Below are positions 16,529 through 26,189 of a stretch of DNA of 64,000 nt, piece by piece. The notes under the pieces were generated by a model that did not search any database, had not been told where the DNA came from, and saw nothing but the letters and a program-made list of their open reading frames with translations. The stretch comes from an uncultured Christensenellaceae bacterium (lineage in GTDB: Bacteria > Bacillota > Clostridia > Christensenellales > Pumilibacteraceae), in assembly GCA_910587455.1 (NCBI GenBank), contig CAJULK010000008.1, positions 48,330 to 112,329 of the forward strand, written 5' to 3'. Position numbers and translations under genes: made by a program. The first letter of the stretch is position 1. Each line of letters starts with the position of its first letter.

Positions 16529-18334
16529 ATGGAAAGACAGAAAAATATCCGCAATTTTTGTATAATAGCGCATATAGATCACGGTAAATCTACTCTCGCG
16601 GACAGATTGATGGAAACTACAGCCACTCTGACTAAGCGTGAGCTGACAGACCAAATGTTAGACAGCATGGATATCGAGCGCGAACGCGGCATAACGATCA
16701 AACTTACGCCCGTGCGAATGGTATACGAGCACAACGGCGAACGGTATACGCTCAACCTAATCGACACGCCGGGACACGTCGATTTTACTTACGAAGTGTC
16801 GAGATCGCTCGCGGCATGCGAGGGCGCGGTGCTTGTCGTCGATTCGGCGCAGGGCGTCGAGGCTCAAACGCTTGCGAACGTGTATCTTGCGCTCGACAAC
16901 AATCTCGAAATAGTTCCCGTCATAAACAAGATAGATCTTCCCGCCGCCCGTCCCGAAGAAGTAAAAAAAGAGATAGAAGATATTATAGGGTTGCCTGCGG
17001 ATGACGCACCTTGCATCTCCGCCAAAGAAGGATTGAATATAGACGATGTTCTGCGCGCTATAGTAGAACAAGTTCCTCCGCCTGACGGCAGCGAAAGCGC
17101 ACCGCTTAAAGCGCTTATATTTGATTCGTATTACGATAATTACAAGGGTGCCGTATGTCTTATCCGAATTGTGGACGGATCGGTCAAGGTGGGTGACAAC
17201 GTTACTATGATGGCTAACGGCAAAAGTTACGACGTTACCGAAGTGGGTGTGTTCAGTCCGAAACCTCTTTCGACGGGCACGCTTTATGCCGGCGATGTCG
17301 GATATCTTTGCGCGTCGATAAAATCCATAGCCGATACAGCCCCGGGCGATACGATCACTTCTACTGCAAATCCTACGCCAACGCCGTGCCCCGGATACAA
17401 GAAAGTAAAGCCTGTCGTGTACTGCGGCATATATCCTGCCGACGGATCGAGATACGAGGACTTAAAAGACGCGCTCGAAAGATTGAAACTGAACGATGCG
17501 TCGCTGTTTTACGAGCCGGAAACTTCTACGGCGCTCGGATTCGGGTTCCGTTGCGGATTTCTCGGGCTTTTGCACATGGAGATTATAGAAGAGCGGTTGG
17601 AACGCGAATTCGATCTCGATATAATTACTACGGCGCCCGGCGTCGTTTACAAAGTTTATACGTCTAACGGCATGACGGAAGTAACAAACCCGTCCAATCT
17701 TCCGCCTGCAGCAACCATAGACAGAATGGAAGAGCCAGTAGTCAAGGCGTCTATATACACTCCGCCAGAATATATCGGACCGATCATGGATTTGTGTCAA
17801 GACAAGCGCGGAGAATATATAAATATGACTTATATCGAAAAAACCCGTGTTTTGCTCACATACACCATGCCGCTTAACGAAATAGTTTACGACTTTTTTG
17901 ACGGACTCAAATCGCGTTCTCGCGGATACGCAAGTTTCGATTACGAGCAGGACGGATACCGCGCAAGCGATCTCGTCAAGCTCGACATAATGCTGAACGG
18001 AGAGATTTGCGACGCGCTCAGTATTATAGTTCACCGCGAAAAGGCATATTCCCGCGGAAGAGCTATGGCGGAAAAGTTAAAAGACGTGATACCGCGCAAA
18101 CTGTTCGAAATACCCATTCAGGCTGCGATCGGCGGCAAAGTTATCGCGCGCGAAACGATAAAGGCATTGAGAAAAGACGTGCTCGCAAAGTGTTACGGCG
18201 GCGACGTCACGAGAAAGAAGAAACTTTTGGAAAAACAGAAAGAGGGTAAAAAGCGGATGCGGCAGTTCGGAACTGTGGAGATTCCGTCCGAAGCGTTTAT
18301 GTCCGTTCTCAAACTCGACAGCGATAAAAAATGA
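16529..18334 (+). CDS. lepA: Elongation factor 4 (LepA) GTPase
   Basis: A 601-residue translational GTPase. The start MERQKNIRNFCIIAHIDHGKS matches LepA N termini, so ATG 16529 is right even though the frame extends 9 codons upstream into the promoter. Visible: G1 AHIDHGKST, G3 DTPGH, G4 NKID, the EF-G-like domains, and the unique LepA C-terminal domain ending in KKKLLEKQKEGKKRMR. LepA acts on stalled or back-translocated ribosomes and in 30S biogenesis. Its stop overlaps hemW (ATGA), a pairing common in Firmicutes. Confidence 0.96.
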   Translation: MERQKNIRNFCIIAHIDHGKSTLADRLMETTATLTKRELTDQMLDSMDIERERGITIKLTPVRMVYEHNGERYTLNLIDTPGHVDFTYEVSRSLAACEGAVLVVDSAQGVEAQTLANVYLALDNNLEIVPVINKIDLPAARPEEVKKEIEDIIGLPADDAPCISAKEGLNIDDVLRAIVEQVPPPDGSESAPLKALIFDSYYDNYKGAVCLIRIVDGSVKVGDNVTMMANGKSYDVTEVGVFSPKPLSTGTLYAGDVGYLCASIKSIADTAPGDTITSTANPTPTPCPGYKKVKPVVYCGIYPADGSRYEDLKDALERLKLNDASLFYEPETSTALGFGFRCGFLGLLHMEIIEERLEREFDLDIITTAPGVVYKVYTSNGMTEVTNPSNLPPAATIDRMEEPVVKASIYTPPEYIGPIMDLCQDKRGEYINMTYIEKTRVLLTYTMPLNEIVYDFFDGLKSRSRGYASFDYEQDGYRASDLVKLDIMLNGEICDALSIIVHREKAYSRGRAMAEKLKDVIPRKLFEIPIQAAIGGKVIARETIKALRKDVLAKCYGGDVTRKKKLLEKQKEGKKRMRQFGTVEIPSEAFMSVLKLDSDKK

Positions 18335-19491
18335 CGAGTGCGCACAGCGATAAATTCAAACCGTGCGGAATATACGTTCATATTCCGTTTTGCAAAAGCA
18401 AGTGTAAATATTGCGCTTTCGTTTCTTCGCCCGATATGTCTTGCGAAGACGCTTACTTGCGAACTCTTATCGGCGAAATCGATTCGAGTGCGGATAAACA
18501 CGCTGCGGTCGATTCGATTTATATAGGCGGCGGGACGCCGTCGTGCCTTGCGCGCGGCGAACTGTGTAAGATATTCGATTCTCTCGACGCGGCGTTCGAT
18601 ATCGCCGATGACTGCGAAATAACCGTTGAAACCAACCCCGAAAGTTGCTCTGACGGATTTATTTCGGAGTGTTTGGATTGCGGCGTCAACAGGGTAAGTA
18701 TGGGACTTCAATCGTCTGACGATTCGGTCTTGAAGGCGATCGGACGTATTCATGATTTTTCAGACTTCGTCGCGGCTGCGGAAAGATTATGCCAGAAATT
18801 CGATAACGTTTCGTCCGATCTGATACTCGGGCTGCCCGAACAGGGCATGCGCGACGTCGAAAAATCGATAGACGTATTCTCTCGGTATTGCTCGCATGCT
18901 TCCGTGTATGCTCTTACGGTGGAAAACGGTACGCCGCTTGCTTTGTGCGGCTATAAAGCAAACGACGACGCAGTTGCCGATCTTTATGATCGTGCTTGCG
19001 AAAAACTCAAAGTAGCGGGATTCTGTCGGTACGAAGTGAGCAATTTCGCACGTCGCGGCAGAGAAAGCCGACACAATAAAAAATATTGGGAGTGCGAAAA
19101 GTATATCGGCTTAGGCGTCGCGGCACACGGCTATGACGGAATGTGCACCCGTTACAGACATTCCGATAATATTGCCGAATATATTGCGAATCCGAGCGTC
19201 ACGGCAACGCAGCTCGACGCGGCGGATCTTTATAACGAATACGTAATGCTGCGTCTTCGGACCGAAAAGGGTATCGAGCTCGATACGTTTCGAAAGCGTT
19301 TCGGCTATCCGTTTGCCGCCGTCAACGGAAATTCGGACAAACTCAAACGCATGGAAGCGGACGGACTTATCATATGCGACGGCGGGTCGGTAAGGATATC
19401 TCCTCGGTATATGTTCGTCATGAACGGTATAATAGAGGAGCTCATGCTCGACCGTGAAACGGATATGCAAATAATTGCGGAGGATTGCTAA
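18331..19491 (+). CDS. hemW: HemW, heme chaperone (radical SAM)
   Basis: A 386-residue radical-SAM protein of the HemN/HemW family. The cluster motif is Cys21-x3-Cys25-x2-Cys28 (CKSKCKYC), followed by GGGTPS and the HemW-type C-terminal domain. It lacks the N-terminal extension and fourth Cys (CxxxCxxCxC) typical of true coproporphyrinogen dehydrogenases, so the HemW heme-insertion role is more likely. It overlaps lepA by 4 nt and the next gene by 1 nt, so the three are co-transcribed from the lepA promoter. Confidence 0.9.
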   Translation: MTSAHSDKFKPCGIYVHIPFCKSKCKYCAFVSSPDMSCEDAYLRTLIGEIDSSADKHAAVDSIYIGGGTPSCLARGELCKIFDSLDAAFDIADDCEITVETNPESCSDGFISECLDCGVNRVSMGLQSSDDSVLKAIGRIHDFSDFVAAAERLCQKFDNVSSDLILGLPEQGMRDVEKSIDVFSRYCSHASVYALTVENGTPLALCGYKANDDAVADLYDRACEKLKVAGFCRYEVSNFARRGRESRHNKKYWECEKYIGLGVAAHGYDGMCTRYRHSDNIAEYIANPSVTATQLDAADLYNEYVMLRLRTEKGIELDTFRKRFGYPFAAVNGNSDKLKRMEADGLIICDGGSVRISPRYMFVMNGIIEELMLDRETDMQIIAEDC

Positions 19492-20060
19492 TGAGACAAA
19501 AGACTTATACGTATATACCCGTTGCGCGGTTCGACATGCTCGATCCCAAGTATAAGCTGTTGCACAAAATGAACGTCTTTGCGCTCGTGTCCGTAATAGT
19601 CGGATCGCTGATCGGGATAACGATCAACTTCGGTGTGAGAATGTCCGAAATCGTCGCGGGAATGTATGTGGTATACATAGTTTGCGGAGTGGTATGCGGC
19701 GTGTTGTATCCGTACTTACACGAAATAGCCCACGCGGCAGCCATTCTTTTTGTAAAGGGCAGAATAGCCGAAATCAAATTCGGCAAACTTGCGGCAAGCT
19801 GCGGCGCGCCCGATATTACGTTCGGAAAAGCTCAATATTTTTTTGTCGCCGTTTTTCCTTTTATTTTCTTCTGTTTGGCGTTGACACCGTTGTGTATTTT
19901 ATTGCCTCCCGTCTATTTCCCGTTGCCGTATATACCTTTGATGTATAATATTTTCGGCTCCGTTGCCGATTTCTATATGATACGCTACGCAATGCGCACG
20001 CCCAAACGCAGCATCGTAATAGATTGCGGTACCGAAGTGAGTATTTTTATGCCGAAATAA
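19491..20060 (+). CDS. Putative membrane zincin (DUF3267-like)
   Basis: A 189-residue membrane protein with about four hydrophobic segments and a metallopeptidase-like HEIAH at residues 77-81 at the edge of the second pair. This fits the DUF3267 group of putative membrane zinc peptidases, for which no substrate is established. ATG 19491 follows GGAGG at 19479-19483 and its A is the last base of hemW's stop codon. Co-transcription with lepA-hemW is by proximity only. Confidence 0.75.
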   Translation: MRQKTYTYIPVARFDMLDPKYKLLHKMNVFALVSVIVGSLIGITINFGVRMSEIVAGMYVVYIVCGVVCGVLYPYLHEIAHAAAILFVKGRIAEIKFGKLAASCGAPDITFGKAQYFFVAVFPFIFFCLALTPLCILLPPVYFPLPYIPLMYNIFGSVADFYMIRYAMRTPKRSIVIDCGTEVSIFMPK

Positions 20061-20177
20061 GTCGAACCGGCAAATCCTTGTTTAATATTATTTTGTAACT
20101 AATCCCATATATTGTGGATAGTAAATGACTTTAATCCTTTTTTTGGAAAAAGTTAGTGAAAATAAGATATAAAACGA

Positions 20178-20206
20178 TTGACAAAATGTGTTGTGTGTGA
20201 TAAAAT
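20178..20206 (+). promoter_or_regulatory. Sigma-A promoter of the hrcA-grpE-dnaK-dnaJ operon
   Basis: TTGACA (20178-20183), 17-bp spacer, TAAAAT (20201-20206). The CIRCE operator starts 5 bp downstream. Confidence 0.9.
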
Positions 20207-20210
20207 CTTT

Positions 20211-20237
20211 TTAGCAGTCGCAAAGAACGATTGCTAA
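20211..20237 (+). promoter_or_regulatory. CIRCE operator for HrcA (variant arms)
   Basis: TTAGCAGTC (20211-20219), 9-bp spacer, GATTGCTAA (20229-20237). The consensus is TTAGCACTC-N9-GAGTGCTAA; here arm position 7 is C to G on the left and the matching position is G to T on the right, so one base pair of the palindrome is lost. Position, spacing and downstream hrcA make the call secure. Confidence 0.92.
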
Positions 20238-20263
20238 AAAGTGCGACAGGTACAGAAGTCGAA

Positions 20264-21334
20264 ATGGGATTGACCGGAAGAAAAGAAAAGATTCTTCAAG
20301 CAATAGTTGACGGCTATATAGAAAACTGTCAACCCGTTTCGAGTTCGGAGATCAAAGAAAAGCATTTGCCCGCGCTTTCGTCCGCTACGATACGCAACGA
20401 AATGGCGGCGCTCGAGGCTATGGGTTATCTCGTTCAGCCGCACACGTCGTCGGGAAGAATACCTACGGCGGATGCGTATCGGCTGTATGTCGAAAAGCTC
20501 ATGCCGCGGCGAAAACTGTCCCGGTCGGAACTCAAGATCGTCAAACGGTACTTTAACAAAAAGATAACCGAGATCGACGACATGCTCAAAAGCACTGCGA
20601 AGGTCATTTCGGAAATTACCAATCTTACGTCTGTCGCATATGTGCAGAATACGCGCGAAGCAACGGTCACGAATATCAAGATCGTGCGGATCACCGATTC
20701 GACTGCGCTTATAATAATCGTGACAGATCTCGGCGTGCTCAAAGATACAACGGTGAATATCGGCGAAGGAGTTACGGACGAATATTGCGACGACGCTTCG
20801 AGATTTGTTACAAGCGTGTTCGGCGGGCATAAAATTTGCGAGATAAACAAACCCAAATCGATCATTAAGCAGGTCAAGCGCGAGTATGTAAGAGTTTTCG
20901 ATACGGTTCTTAAAATATTCAAGAACTACTCGCATGACGAAATGATGTCCGATATCGTGCTTGAGGGCAGCTCTAAAATACTCGAACAACCGGAGTACGC
21001 AAATCTGCAAAAGGCGAAAGCCATGCTCGAATTTTTGGATGCAAAAGAGGAACTCGTTCCGGTGCTTCAAAATTCGGACGACATGAACATTTCGATCAAA
21101 ATAGGAAAGGATAACGAATTGGGCGAAGGAATGCCCGAGTGCGCCATCGTCACCGCCAGCTACAATATAAACGGCTTGACCGTAGGCAATGCGGGCGTTA
21201 TCGGACCGATTCGTATGGATTATTCGAAAGTAGTTTCCGTTTTGGATTATTTGTCAAAGACAGTTCAAATGCTGCCGGCAGGCGAGAGTGCCGCGAGCGG
21301 CAAGGACGACGAGTCGGACGAGGAATCTGAATAA
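20264..21334 (+). CDS. hrcA: HrcA, heat-inducible repressor of chaperone genes
   Basis: A 356-residue CIRCE-binding repressor: N-terminal winged helix (MGLTGRKEKILQAIVDGYIE to HTSSGRIPT), central GAF-like domain, and C-terminal dimer region with NAGVIGPIRMDY. The frame is open from 20231, but that lies inside the CIRCE element, so ATG 20264 is taken; the ribosome binding site is weak (GACAGG, 14 nt away). The C terminus is extended by an acidic tail (SGKDDESDEESE). It heads the dnaK operon and should repress it until GroEL-mediated activation falls during heat stress. Confidence 0.95.
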   Translation: MGLTGRKEKILQAIVDGYIENCQPVSSSEIKEKHLPALSSATIRNEMAALEAMGYLVQPHTSSGRIPTADAYRLYVEKLMPRRKLSRSELKIVKRYFNKKITEIDDMLKSTAKVISEITNLTSVAYVQNTREATVTNIKIVRITDSTALIIIVTDLGVLKDTTVNIGEGVTDEYCDDASRFVTSVFGGHKICEINKPKSIIKQVKREYVRVFDTVLKIFKNYSHDEMMSDIVLEGSSKILEQPEYANLQKAKAMLEFLDAKEELVPVLQNSDDMNISIKIGKDNELGEGMPECAIVTASYNINGLTVGNAGVIGPIRMDYSKVVSVLDYLSKTVQMLPAGESAASGKDDESDEESE

Positions 21335-21370
21335 CAAAAAATATCGGCAAAAATTTGTGCGGAGGATATA

Positions 21371-21928
21371 ATGGACGATAAAACAAGAGAGCGTACCCGC
21401 GAACTGCCCGTAGTAGAGATGCAGCAAGAGGAATATAAAGCGCTTCAGAATCAGATTGCTACCGTTTCGCAGCAGCTAAGCATTGCGCAAGCGATAGCGG
21501 TAAAAGAAAAGGCGCGCTCGGAAGAGCTCTCCAACTTGGTCAACCGCATGCAGGCTGACTTCGACAATTACCGCAAACGTGTAAACGAAGGCAATAAAAA
21601 ACTTAAAGAAGACGGCGTTTGCGCAGTGCTCGAAAAGTTTATTCCCGAACTCGACGTCTTGAAGCAAGCGATACAGTCCATACCGGACGAGAAAGTCGCG
21701 GAAGGCGTCAAAATGATATACCGTCAGATTCTCGACATACTTACACAGTTCGGCGTGGAAGAAATTCCCGCGCTCGGCGAACAATTCGATCCCAATCTTC
21801 ACAATGCGGTAATGCAGGTAAAAACTTCCGACCCGACAAAAGTCAATATGGTCGTTGAAGTATTCAACAAAGGCTATAAATTGGGCGACCGCATATTGCG
21901 TCACAGCATAGTAAAAGTCGCCAATTAG
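21371..21928 (+). CDS. grpE: GrpE, nucleotide exchange factor of DnaK
   Basis: A 185-residue protein with the long N-terminal coiled coil (about 20-80) and compact C-terminal beta domain including EFIPELDVLKQAI-type and LGDRILRHSIVKVA segments of the family. It promotes ADP release from DnaK. Start ATG 21371 follows GGAGG at 21361-21365. Second gene of the operon under CIRCE control. Confidence 0.95.
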   Translation: MDDKTRERTRELPVVEMQQEEYKALQNQIATVSQQLSIAQAIAVKEKARSEELSNLVNRMQADFDNYRKRVNEGNKKLKEDGVCAVLEKFIPELDVLKQAIQSIPDEKVAEGVKMIYRQILDILTQFGVEEIPALGEQFDPNLHNAVMQVKTSDPTKVNMVVEVFNKGYKLGDRILRHSIVKVAN

Positions 21929-21967
21929 AGCATATTAATCAAAAAACATATCTGGAGGATTTATTTT

Positions 21968-23773
21968 ATGGGTAAAATCATCGGTATCGACTTAGGTACT
22001 ACAAACTCGTGCGTTGCCGTTCTCGAAGGCGGTGAGCCTGTAGTTATTCCCAATGCGGAAGGCTCGCGTACGACTCCGTCCGTCGTAGGCTTTGCCAAAG
22101 ACGGAGAGCGTCTTGTCGGACAGGTCGCAAAACGTCAAGCGGTAGCAAACCCCGATCGCACGATCATATCGATCAAACGCGATATGGGAACTTCCAAAAA
22201 GGTTAACATCGACAGAAAGGACTATTCGCCGCAAGAGATTTCGGCAATGATATTGACCAAACTCAAACAGGACGCCGAAGCATATCTCGGCGAAACCGTT
22301 TCGCAGGCGGTCATCACTGTTCCCGCATACTTTAACGACTCGCAGCGTCAGGCGACGAAAGACGCCGGCCGTATCGCGGGTCTCGACGTTCTCCGCATAA
22401 TCAACGAGCCTACGGCTGCGGCGCTTGCATACGGTCTCGACAAGGGTCAGAATTCCAGCCAGAAAATATTTATCTTCGACCTCGGCGGCGGTACGTTCGA
22501 TATTTCCATCCTCGAAATAGGCGACGGCGTATTCGAAGTTATAGCTACCTCAGGCGATACGCATCTCGGAGGCGATGACTTCGACCAAGTCATTATCGAT
22601 TATCTCGTTCAGCAGTTTAAGAACGATCAGGGTATCGACCTCAGCAAAGACCGTATGGCTATGCAGCGCCTTAAAGAAGCTGCCGAAAAAGCCAAGATCG
22701 ATCTTTCGGGCACGCAAAAAACCACGGTAAGCCTTCCGTTCATTACGTCCAACGCCAACGGACCGCTTCACCTCGAATACGAGATTACGCGCGCCAAGTT
22801 CGAAGCGCTTTCTCAAAAACTTATTGATCGCACGATCGAGCTTACCAAAAAAGCAATGGCCGACGCCGGTTACGGCAACAACGATATAGACAAGGTCATA
22901 ATGGTCGGCGGTTCGACCCGTATCCCCGCGGTTGTGGAAGCGGTTCGCAAGCTGTCCGGCAAAGAACCGTTCAAGGGCATTAACCCCGACGAATGTGTTG
23001 CGATAGGCGCGTCCATTCAGGGCGGCGTTCTCGCGGGCGAAGTCAAAGACGTTTTGCTTCTCGACGTTACGCCGTTGTCGCTCGGTATCGAAACCGTCGG
23101 CGGTATCTTCACAAAACTTATTCCGAGAAACACCACGATCCCTACCAAAAAGTCGCAGGTGTTCTCGACGGCAACGGACAATCAGCCGTCCGTCGATATT
23201 CACGTATTGCAGGGCGAGCGTGAGATCGCGGCGCATAACAAAACGCTTGCGCGTTTCGAGCTCGGCGGAATCCCGCCCGCACCTCGCGGCGTTCCTCAAA
23301 TCGAAGTTTCGTTCGACATCGACGCCAACGGTATAGTTCATGTTTCGGCAAAGGATAAGGGCACGGGCAAAGAACAGCGCGTTACCGTCACCGCTTCCAC
23401 CAATCTTACCGAAGCTCAGATCCAACAGGCGATCAAAGACGCCGAAAAATTTGCGGACGAAGACGCAAAGCGCAAAGAAGTTGTCGATGCGAAGAATCAG
23501 GCGGATATGCTTGTATTCTCTATAGAGAAGTTCTTGCGCGAAAACGGCGATACGATTACCGAGGACGACAAGACCGAGCTTAACAAAGAAATGGCGAATG
23601 TAAGGGAAGTATTGAAAACGGAAGATATCGAAGCTATCCGCGACGCTGTCGAAACGCTTCAGAAACTTTCCAACAACATATTCTCCAAACTCTACGAAAA
23701 CGGCAATGCCGCGCCTCAGGACGACGTCGTAGTGGAAAATGCGGAAGAAGTTCCGCCCGAGGACGTTAACTGA
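21968..23773 (+). CDS. dnaK: DnaK, Hsp70 chaperone
   Basis: A 601-residue Hsp70. The N-terminal ATPase begins GIDLGTTNSCVAV, with the second signature IFDLGGGTFD and third VGGSTRIPA; the substrate domain starts near residue 360 after the LLLDVTPLS linker, and the lid ends in an acidic tail (EEVPPEDVN). The length is typical for Firmicutes. GGAGG at 21954-21958 precedes the ATG. Its strong, GC-rich third codon positions fit high expression. Confidence 0.97.
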   Translation: MGKIIGIDLGTTNSCVAVLEGGEPVVIPNAEGSRTTPSVVGFAKDGERLVGQVAKRQAVANPDRTIISIKRDMGTSKKVNIDRKDYSPQEISAMILTKLKQDAEAYLGETVSQAVITVPAYFNDSQRQATKDAGRIAGLDVLRIINEPTAAALAYGLDKGQNSSQKIFIFDLGGGTFDISILEIGDGVFEVIATSGDTHLGGDDFDQVIIDYLVQQFKNDQGIDLSKDRMAMQRLKEAAEKAKIDLSGTQKTTVSLPFITSNANGPLHLEYEITRAKFEALSQKLIDRTIELTKKAMADAGYGNNDIDKVIMVGGSTRIPAVVEAVRKLSGKEPFKGINPDECVAIGASIQGGVLAGEVKDVLLLDVTPLSLGIETVGGIFTKLIPRNTTIPTKKSQVFSTATDNQPSVDIHVLQGEREIAAHNKTLARFELGGIPPAPRGVPQIEVSFDIDANGIVHVSAKDKGTGKEQRVTVTASTNLTEAQIQQAIKDAEKFADEDAKRKEVVDAKNQADMLVFSIEKFLRENGDTITEDDKTELNKEMANVREVLKTEDIEAIRDAVETLQKLSNNIFSKLYENGNAAPQDDVVVENAEEVPPEDVN

Positions 23774-23829
23774 AATTTACGGCGTTAGGTCGATTAGTTG
23801 CGCTCCGAGCGAGCGTGGAGTAAAAATCT

Positions 23830-24921
23830 ATGGCAAATAATTATTACGAAACATTGGGTGTATCGAAAGGCGCTTCGGATGACGAGCTTAAAAGCGCCTT
23901 TCGAAAGCTCGCGCGTCAGTATCATCCCGATTTACATCCCGGCGATGAAGCTGCCGCAAATAAATTCAAAGAGGTCAACGAGGCATACGAAACTCTGTCC
24001 GATCCGCAAAAGCGCGCCGAATACGACGCAATGCAAGCGGGCGGAGGCGCTCATGCGGGTGCCGGCGGCGGTCAAGGCGGAAGAGGCAACAGCTTTTTCG
24101 ACGAATTCGTCAACATGTTCAACGACGACCGCTACGGCGGAAAATCGCAGAGCAGCGGCGGCGACATAAGTCTTAATGTTACGCTTTCTTTTGAGGAGGC
24201 GGCATACGGTACGCAAAAGGAAATAGCCGTAAACAGATTCGAGCCGTGCTCGGGCTGTCGCGGAACGGGTGCCAAAAACGGTACGCAATTCGTCAAATGT
24301 ACAAATTGCGGCGGAACGGGCAAAGTTCGTTACGCGCAGGAAACGCCGTTCGGCAGAGTTGTAAGCATGAAGCCGTGTAACGTTTGCGGAGGCAGCGGCA
24401 GAATTATAAAAGAACCCTGTCCCATTTGTTCGGGCAGAGGCTCTATGCGCAAAAATTCCAATCTGCGCATAACGTTCCCGCCTGGTGTGGAGCCGAATCA
24501 GATAATGACGATACCCGGCGAGGGCGAGCGTACGCGTACGGGAACCAAAGCGGGCAATCTTATTTTGACTATTACGGTGCTTCCGCATAAGATGTTCCGC
24601 AGAAAAGGGCTCGATCTTTTGGTGGATATCCCCGTTACGTTCACGCAAGCGCTGCTCGGCGATAAAGTGCTTGTGCCTACGCTCCGCGGTAATAAAATAG
24701 CGTTTCCTCTGCCCGAGGGTGCGCAAAGCGGTATGACTTTCAAATTGAAAGAACAGGGTATAGAAAACCCCAAAAAGCAGATAAAGGGCGATCTTCTCGT
24801 CACTATAGATATCGAGCTGCCTCGCGCTCTCACGAAAGAGCAAAAGCATAAAATACACGAGCTGCACGACAGCTTCAAGCCCGAACAGTACGACAAAGCT
24901 CGTGAGTTCATGAAAAAATAG
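23830..24921 (+). CDS. dnaJ: DnaJ, Hsp40 co-chaperone
   Basis: A 363-residue type I Hsp40. Order: J domain with HPD at 32-34, Gly-rich linker (GGGAHAGAGGGQGG), four zinc-centre repeats of the CxxCxGxG type (first CSGCRGTG, last CPICSGRG), then two C-terminal beta domains. It stimulates DnaK ATPase and delivers substrates. TGGAG at 23816-23820 fixes ATG 23830. Last gene of the operon, before a terminator. Confidence 0.96.
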   Translation: MANNYYETLGVSKGASDDELKSAFRKLARQYHPDLHPGDEAAANKFKEVNEAYETLSDPQKRAEYDAMQAGGGAHAGAGGGQGGRGNSFFDEFVNMFNDDRYGGKSQSSGGDISLNVTLSFEEAAYGTQKEIAVNRFEPCSGCRGTGAKNGTQFVKCTNCGGTGKVRYAQETPFGRVVSMKPCNVCGGSGRIIKEPCPICSGRGSMRKNSNLRITFPPGVEPNQIMTIPGEGERTRTGTKAGNLILTITVLPHKMFRRKGLDLLVDIPVTFTQALLGDKVLVPTLRGNKIAFPLPEGAQSGMTFKLKEQGIENPKKQIKGDLLVTIDIELPRALTKEQKHKIHELHDSFKPEQYDKAREFMKK

Positions 24922-24936
24922 TAGTTTCAAGCAAGG

Positions 24937-24965
24937 AACCGCCGAAAATCATCGGCGGTTATTTG
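24937..24965 (+). terminator. Rho-independent terminator after dnaJ
   Basis: AACCGCCGA / TCGGCGGTT, 9-bp perfect stem, 6-nt loop, followed by ATTTG. The T tract is short. Confidence 0.78.
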
Positions 24966-25001
24966 CGCTTTACATTATATAAAAACATTCAGGAGTATTA
25001 A

Positions 25002-26189
25002 ATGAAAGTTCTTGTAATCAATGCGGGGAGTTCCTCGCTGAAATATCAGCTTATCGAAATGGATACCGAGGCCGTTCTCGCAAAAGGTGTTTGCGATCGT
25101 ATCGGTATCGACGGAGTGCTTACGCACAGCGGTAAAGATTCGGTCAAACTTAATTTGCCGATGCCTACTCATAAGGAAGCTATCAAATACGTGCTCGAAG
25201 CGCTTGTCGATCCCGAGCACGGGGTCATTTCGTCGATGAACGAAATAGCCGCGGTCGGTCACCGCGTGGTCCATTCGGGTGAAGATTTTACCGATTCGGT
25301 GCTCGTTACATCAGACTCGCTAAAAAAGATAGAAGCAAACGAAGATCTCGCCCCGCTTCATAATCCGCCCAATGTCTTGGGTATTAAGGCTTGCCGCGAA
25401 GTTATGCCGAATGCGCCCATGGTAGTGGTTTTCGATACTACGTTCCATTCCACAATGCCCGAATATGCGTATATGTACGGCATAAACTATGACGATTACA
25501 AAAAATATAAAGTTAGAAAATACGGCTTCCACGGTACGAGCCACGCCTATGTGTCGGGCAGAGCTTCCGCACTTATGGGCACCGATAAAATAAAGACCGT
25601 AGTGTGTCATCTCGGCAACGGCGCGAGCATAAGCGCGGTAAAGAACGGCAAATGCGTCGATACGTCCATGGGTTTGACACCGCTCGAGGGGCTCGTTATG
25701 GGAACACGTTGCGGCGATATCGACGCGGCGGTCGTGGAATACCTGATGAACAAGAAGGGTATCGACGTGCATCAGATGTCTAAATATCTCAACAAAGATT
25801 GCGGCGTTTTGGGCGTCAGCGGAGTGAGTTCGGATTTCCGCGATCTCGAAAAGGCAGTGAAAGCCGGTAACGAAAGAGCCAAACTCGCCATGGACATGTT
25901 CTCTTACCGTGTTAAAAAATACGTCGGGTCGTATGCCGCAGCCATGGGCGGCTTGGACTGTTTGGTGTTTACCGGCGGTATCGGAGAGCATACCGAGGCA
26001 GTGCGCAGTGCCGTATGCGCCGATATGGAGTATATGGGATTGAAGCTCGACGAAAAGAAAAATATCGAGCCTCCGCGCGACACGGAAGTTGAGATCGGCG
26101 CAAAAAATTCCAAGGTCAGAATATTTATCATTCCGACTAACGAAGAATTGTATATCGCGCGCGAAACGATGAAGCATAAAGACGATTGA
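25002..26189 (+). CDS. ackA: Acetate kinase
   Basis: A 395-residue ASKHA-fold kinase: acetyl phosphate plus ADP to acetate plus ATP, the energy-yielding end of acetate fermentation. Family segments present: NAGSSSLKYQ at the start, TTFHSTMPEYAY, HLGNGASISAV, and GFHGTSH. No phosphotransacetylase gene is in the window. It has AGGAG ahead of ATG 25002, and its stop overlaps the next start. Confidence 0.97.
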   Translation: MKVLVINAGSSSLKYQLIEMDTEAVLAKGVCDRIGIDGVLTHSGKDSVKLNLPMPTHKEAIKYVLEALVDPEHGVISSMNEIAAVGHRVVHSGEDFTDSVLVTSDSLKKIEANEDLAPLHNPPNVLGIKACREVMPNAPMVVVFDTTFHSTMPEYAYMYGINYDDYKKYKVRKYGFHGTSHAYVSGRASALMGTDKIKTVVCHLGNGASISAVKNGKCVDTSMGLTPLEGLVMGTRCGDIDAAVVEYLMNKKGIDVHQMSKYLNKDCGVLGVSGVSSDFRDLEKAVKAGNERAKLAMDMFSYRVKKYVGSYAAAMGGLDCLVFTGGIGEHTEAVRSAVCADMEYMGLKLDEKKNIEPPRDTEVEIGAKNSKVRIFIIPTNEELYIARETMKHKDD

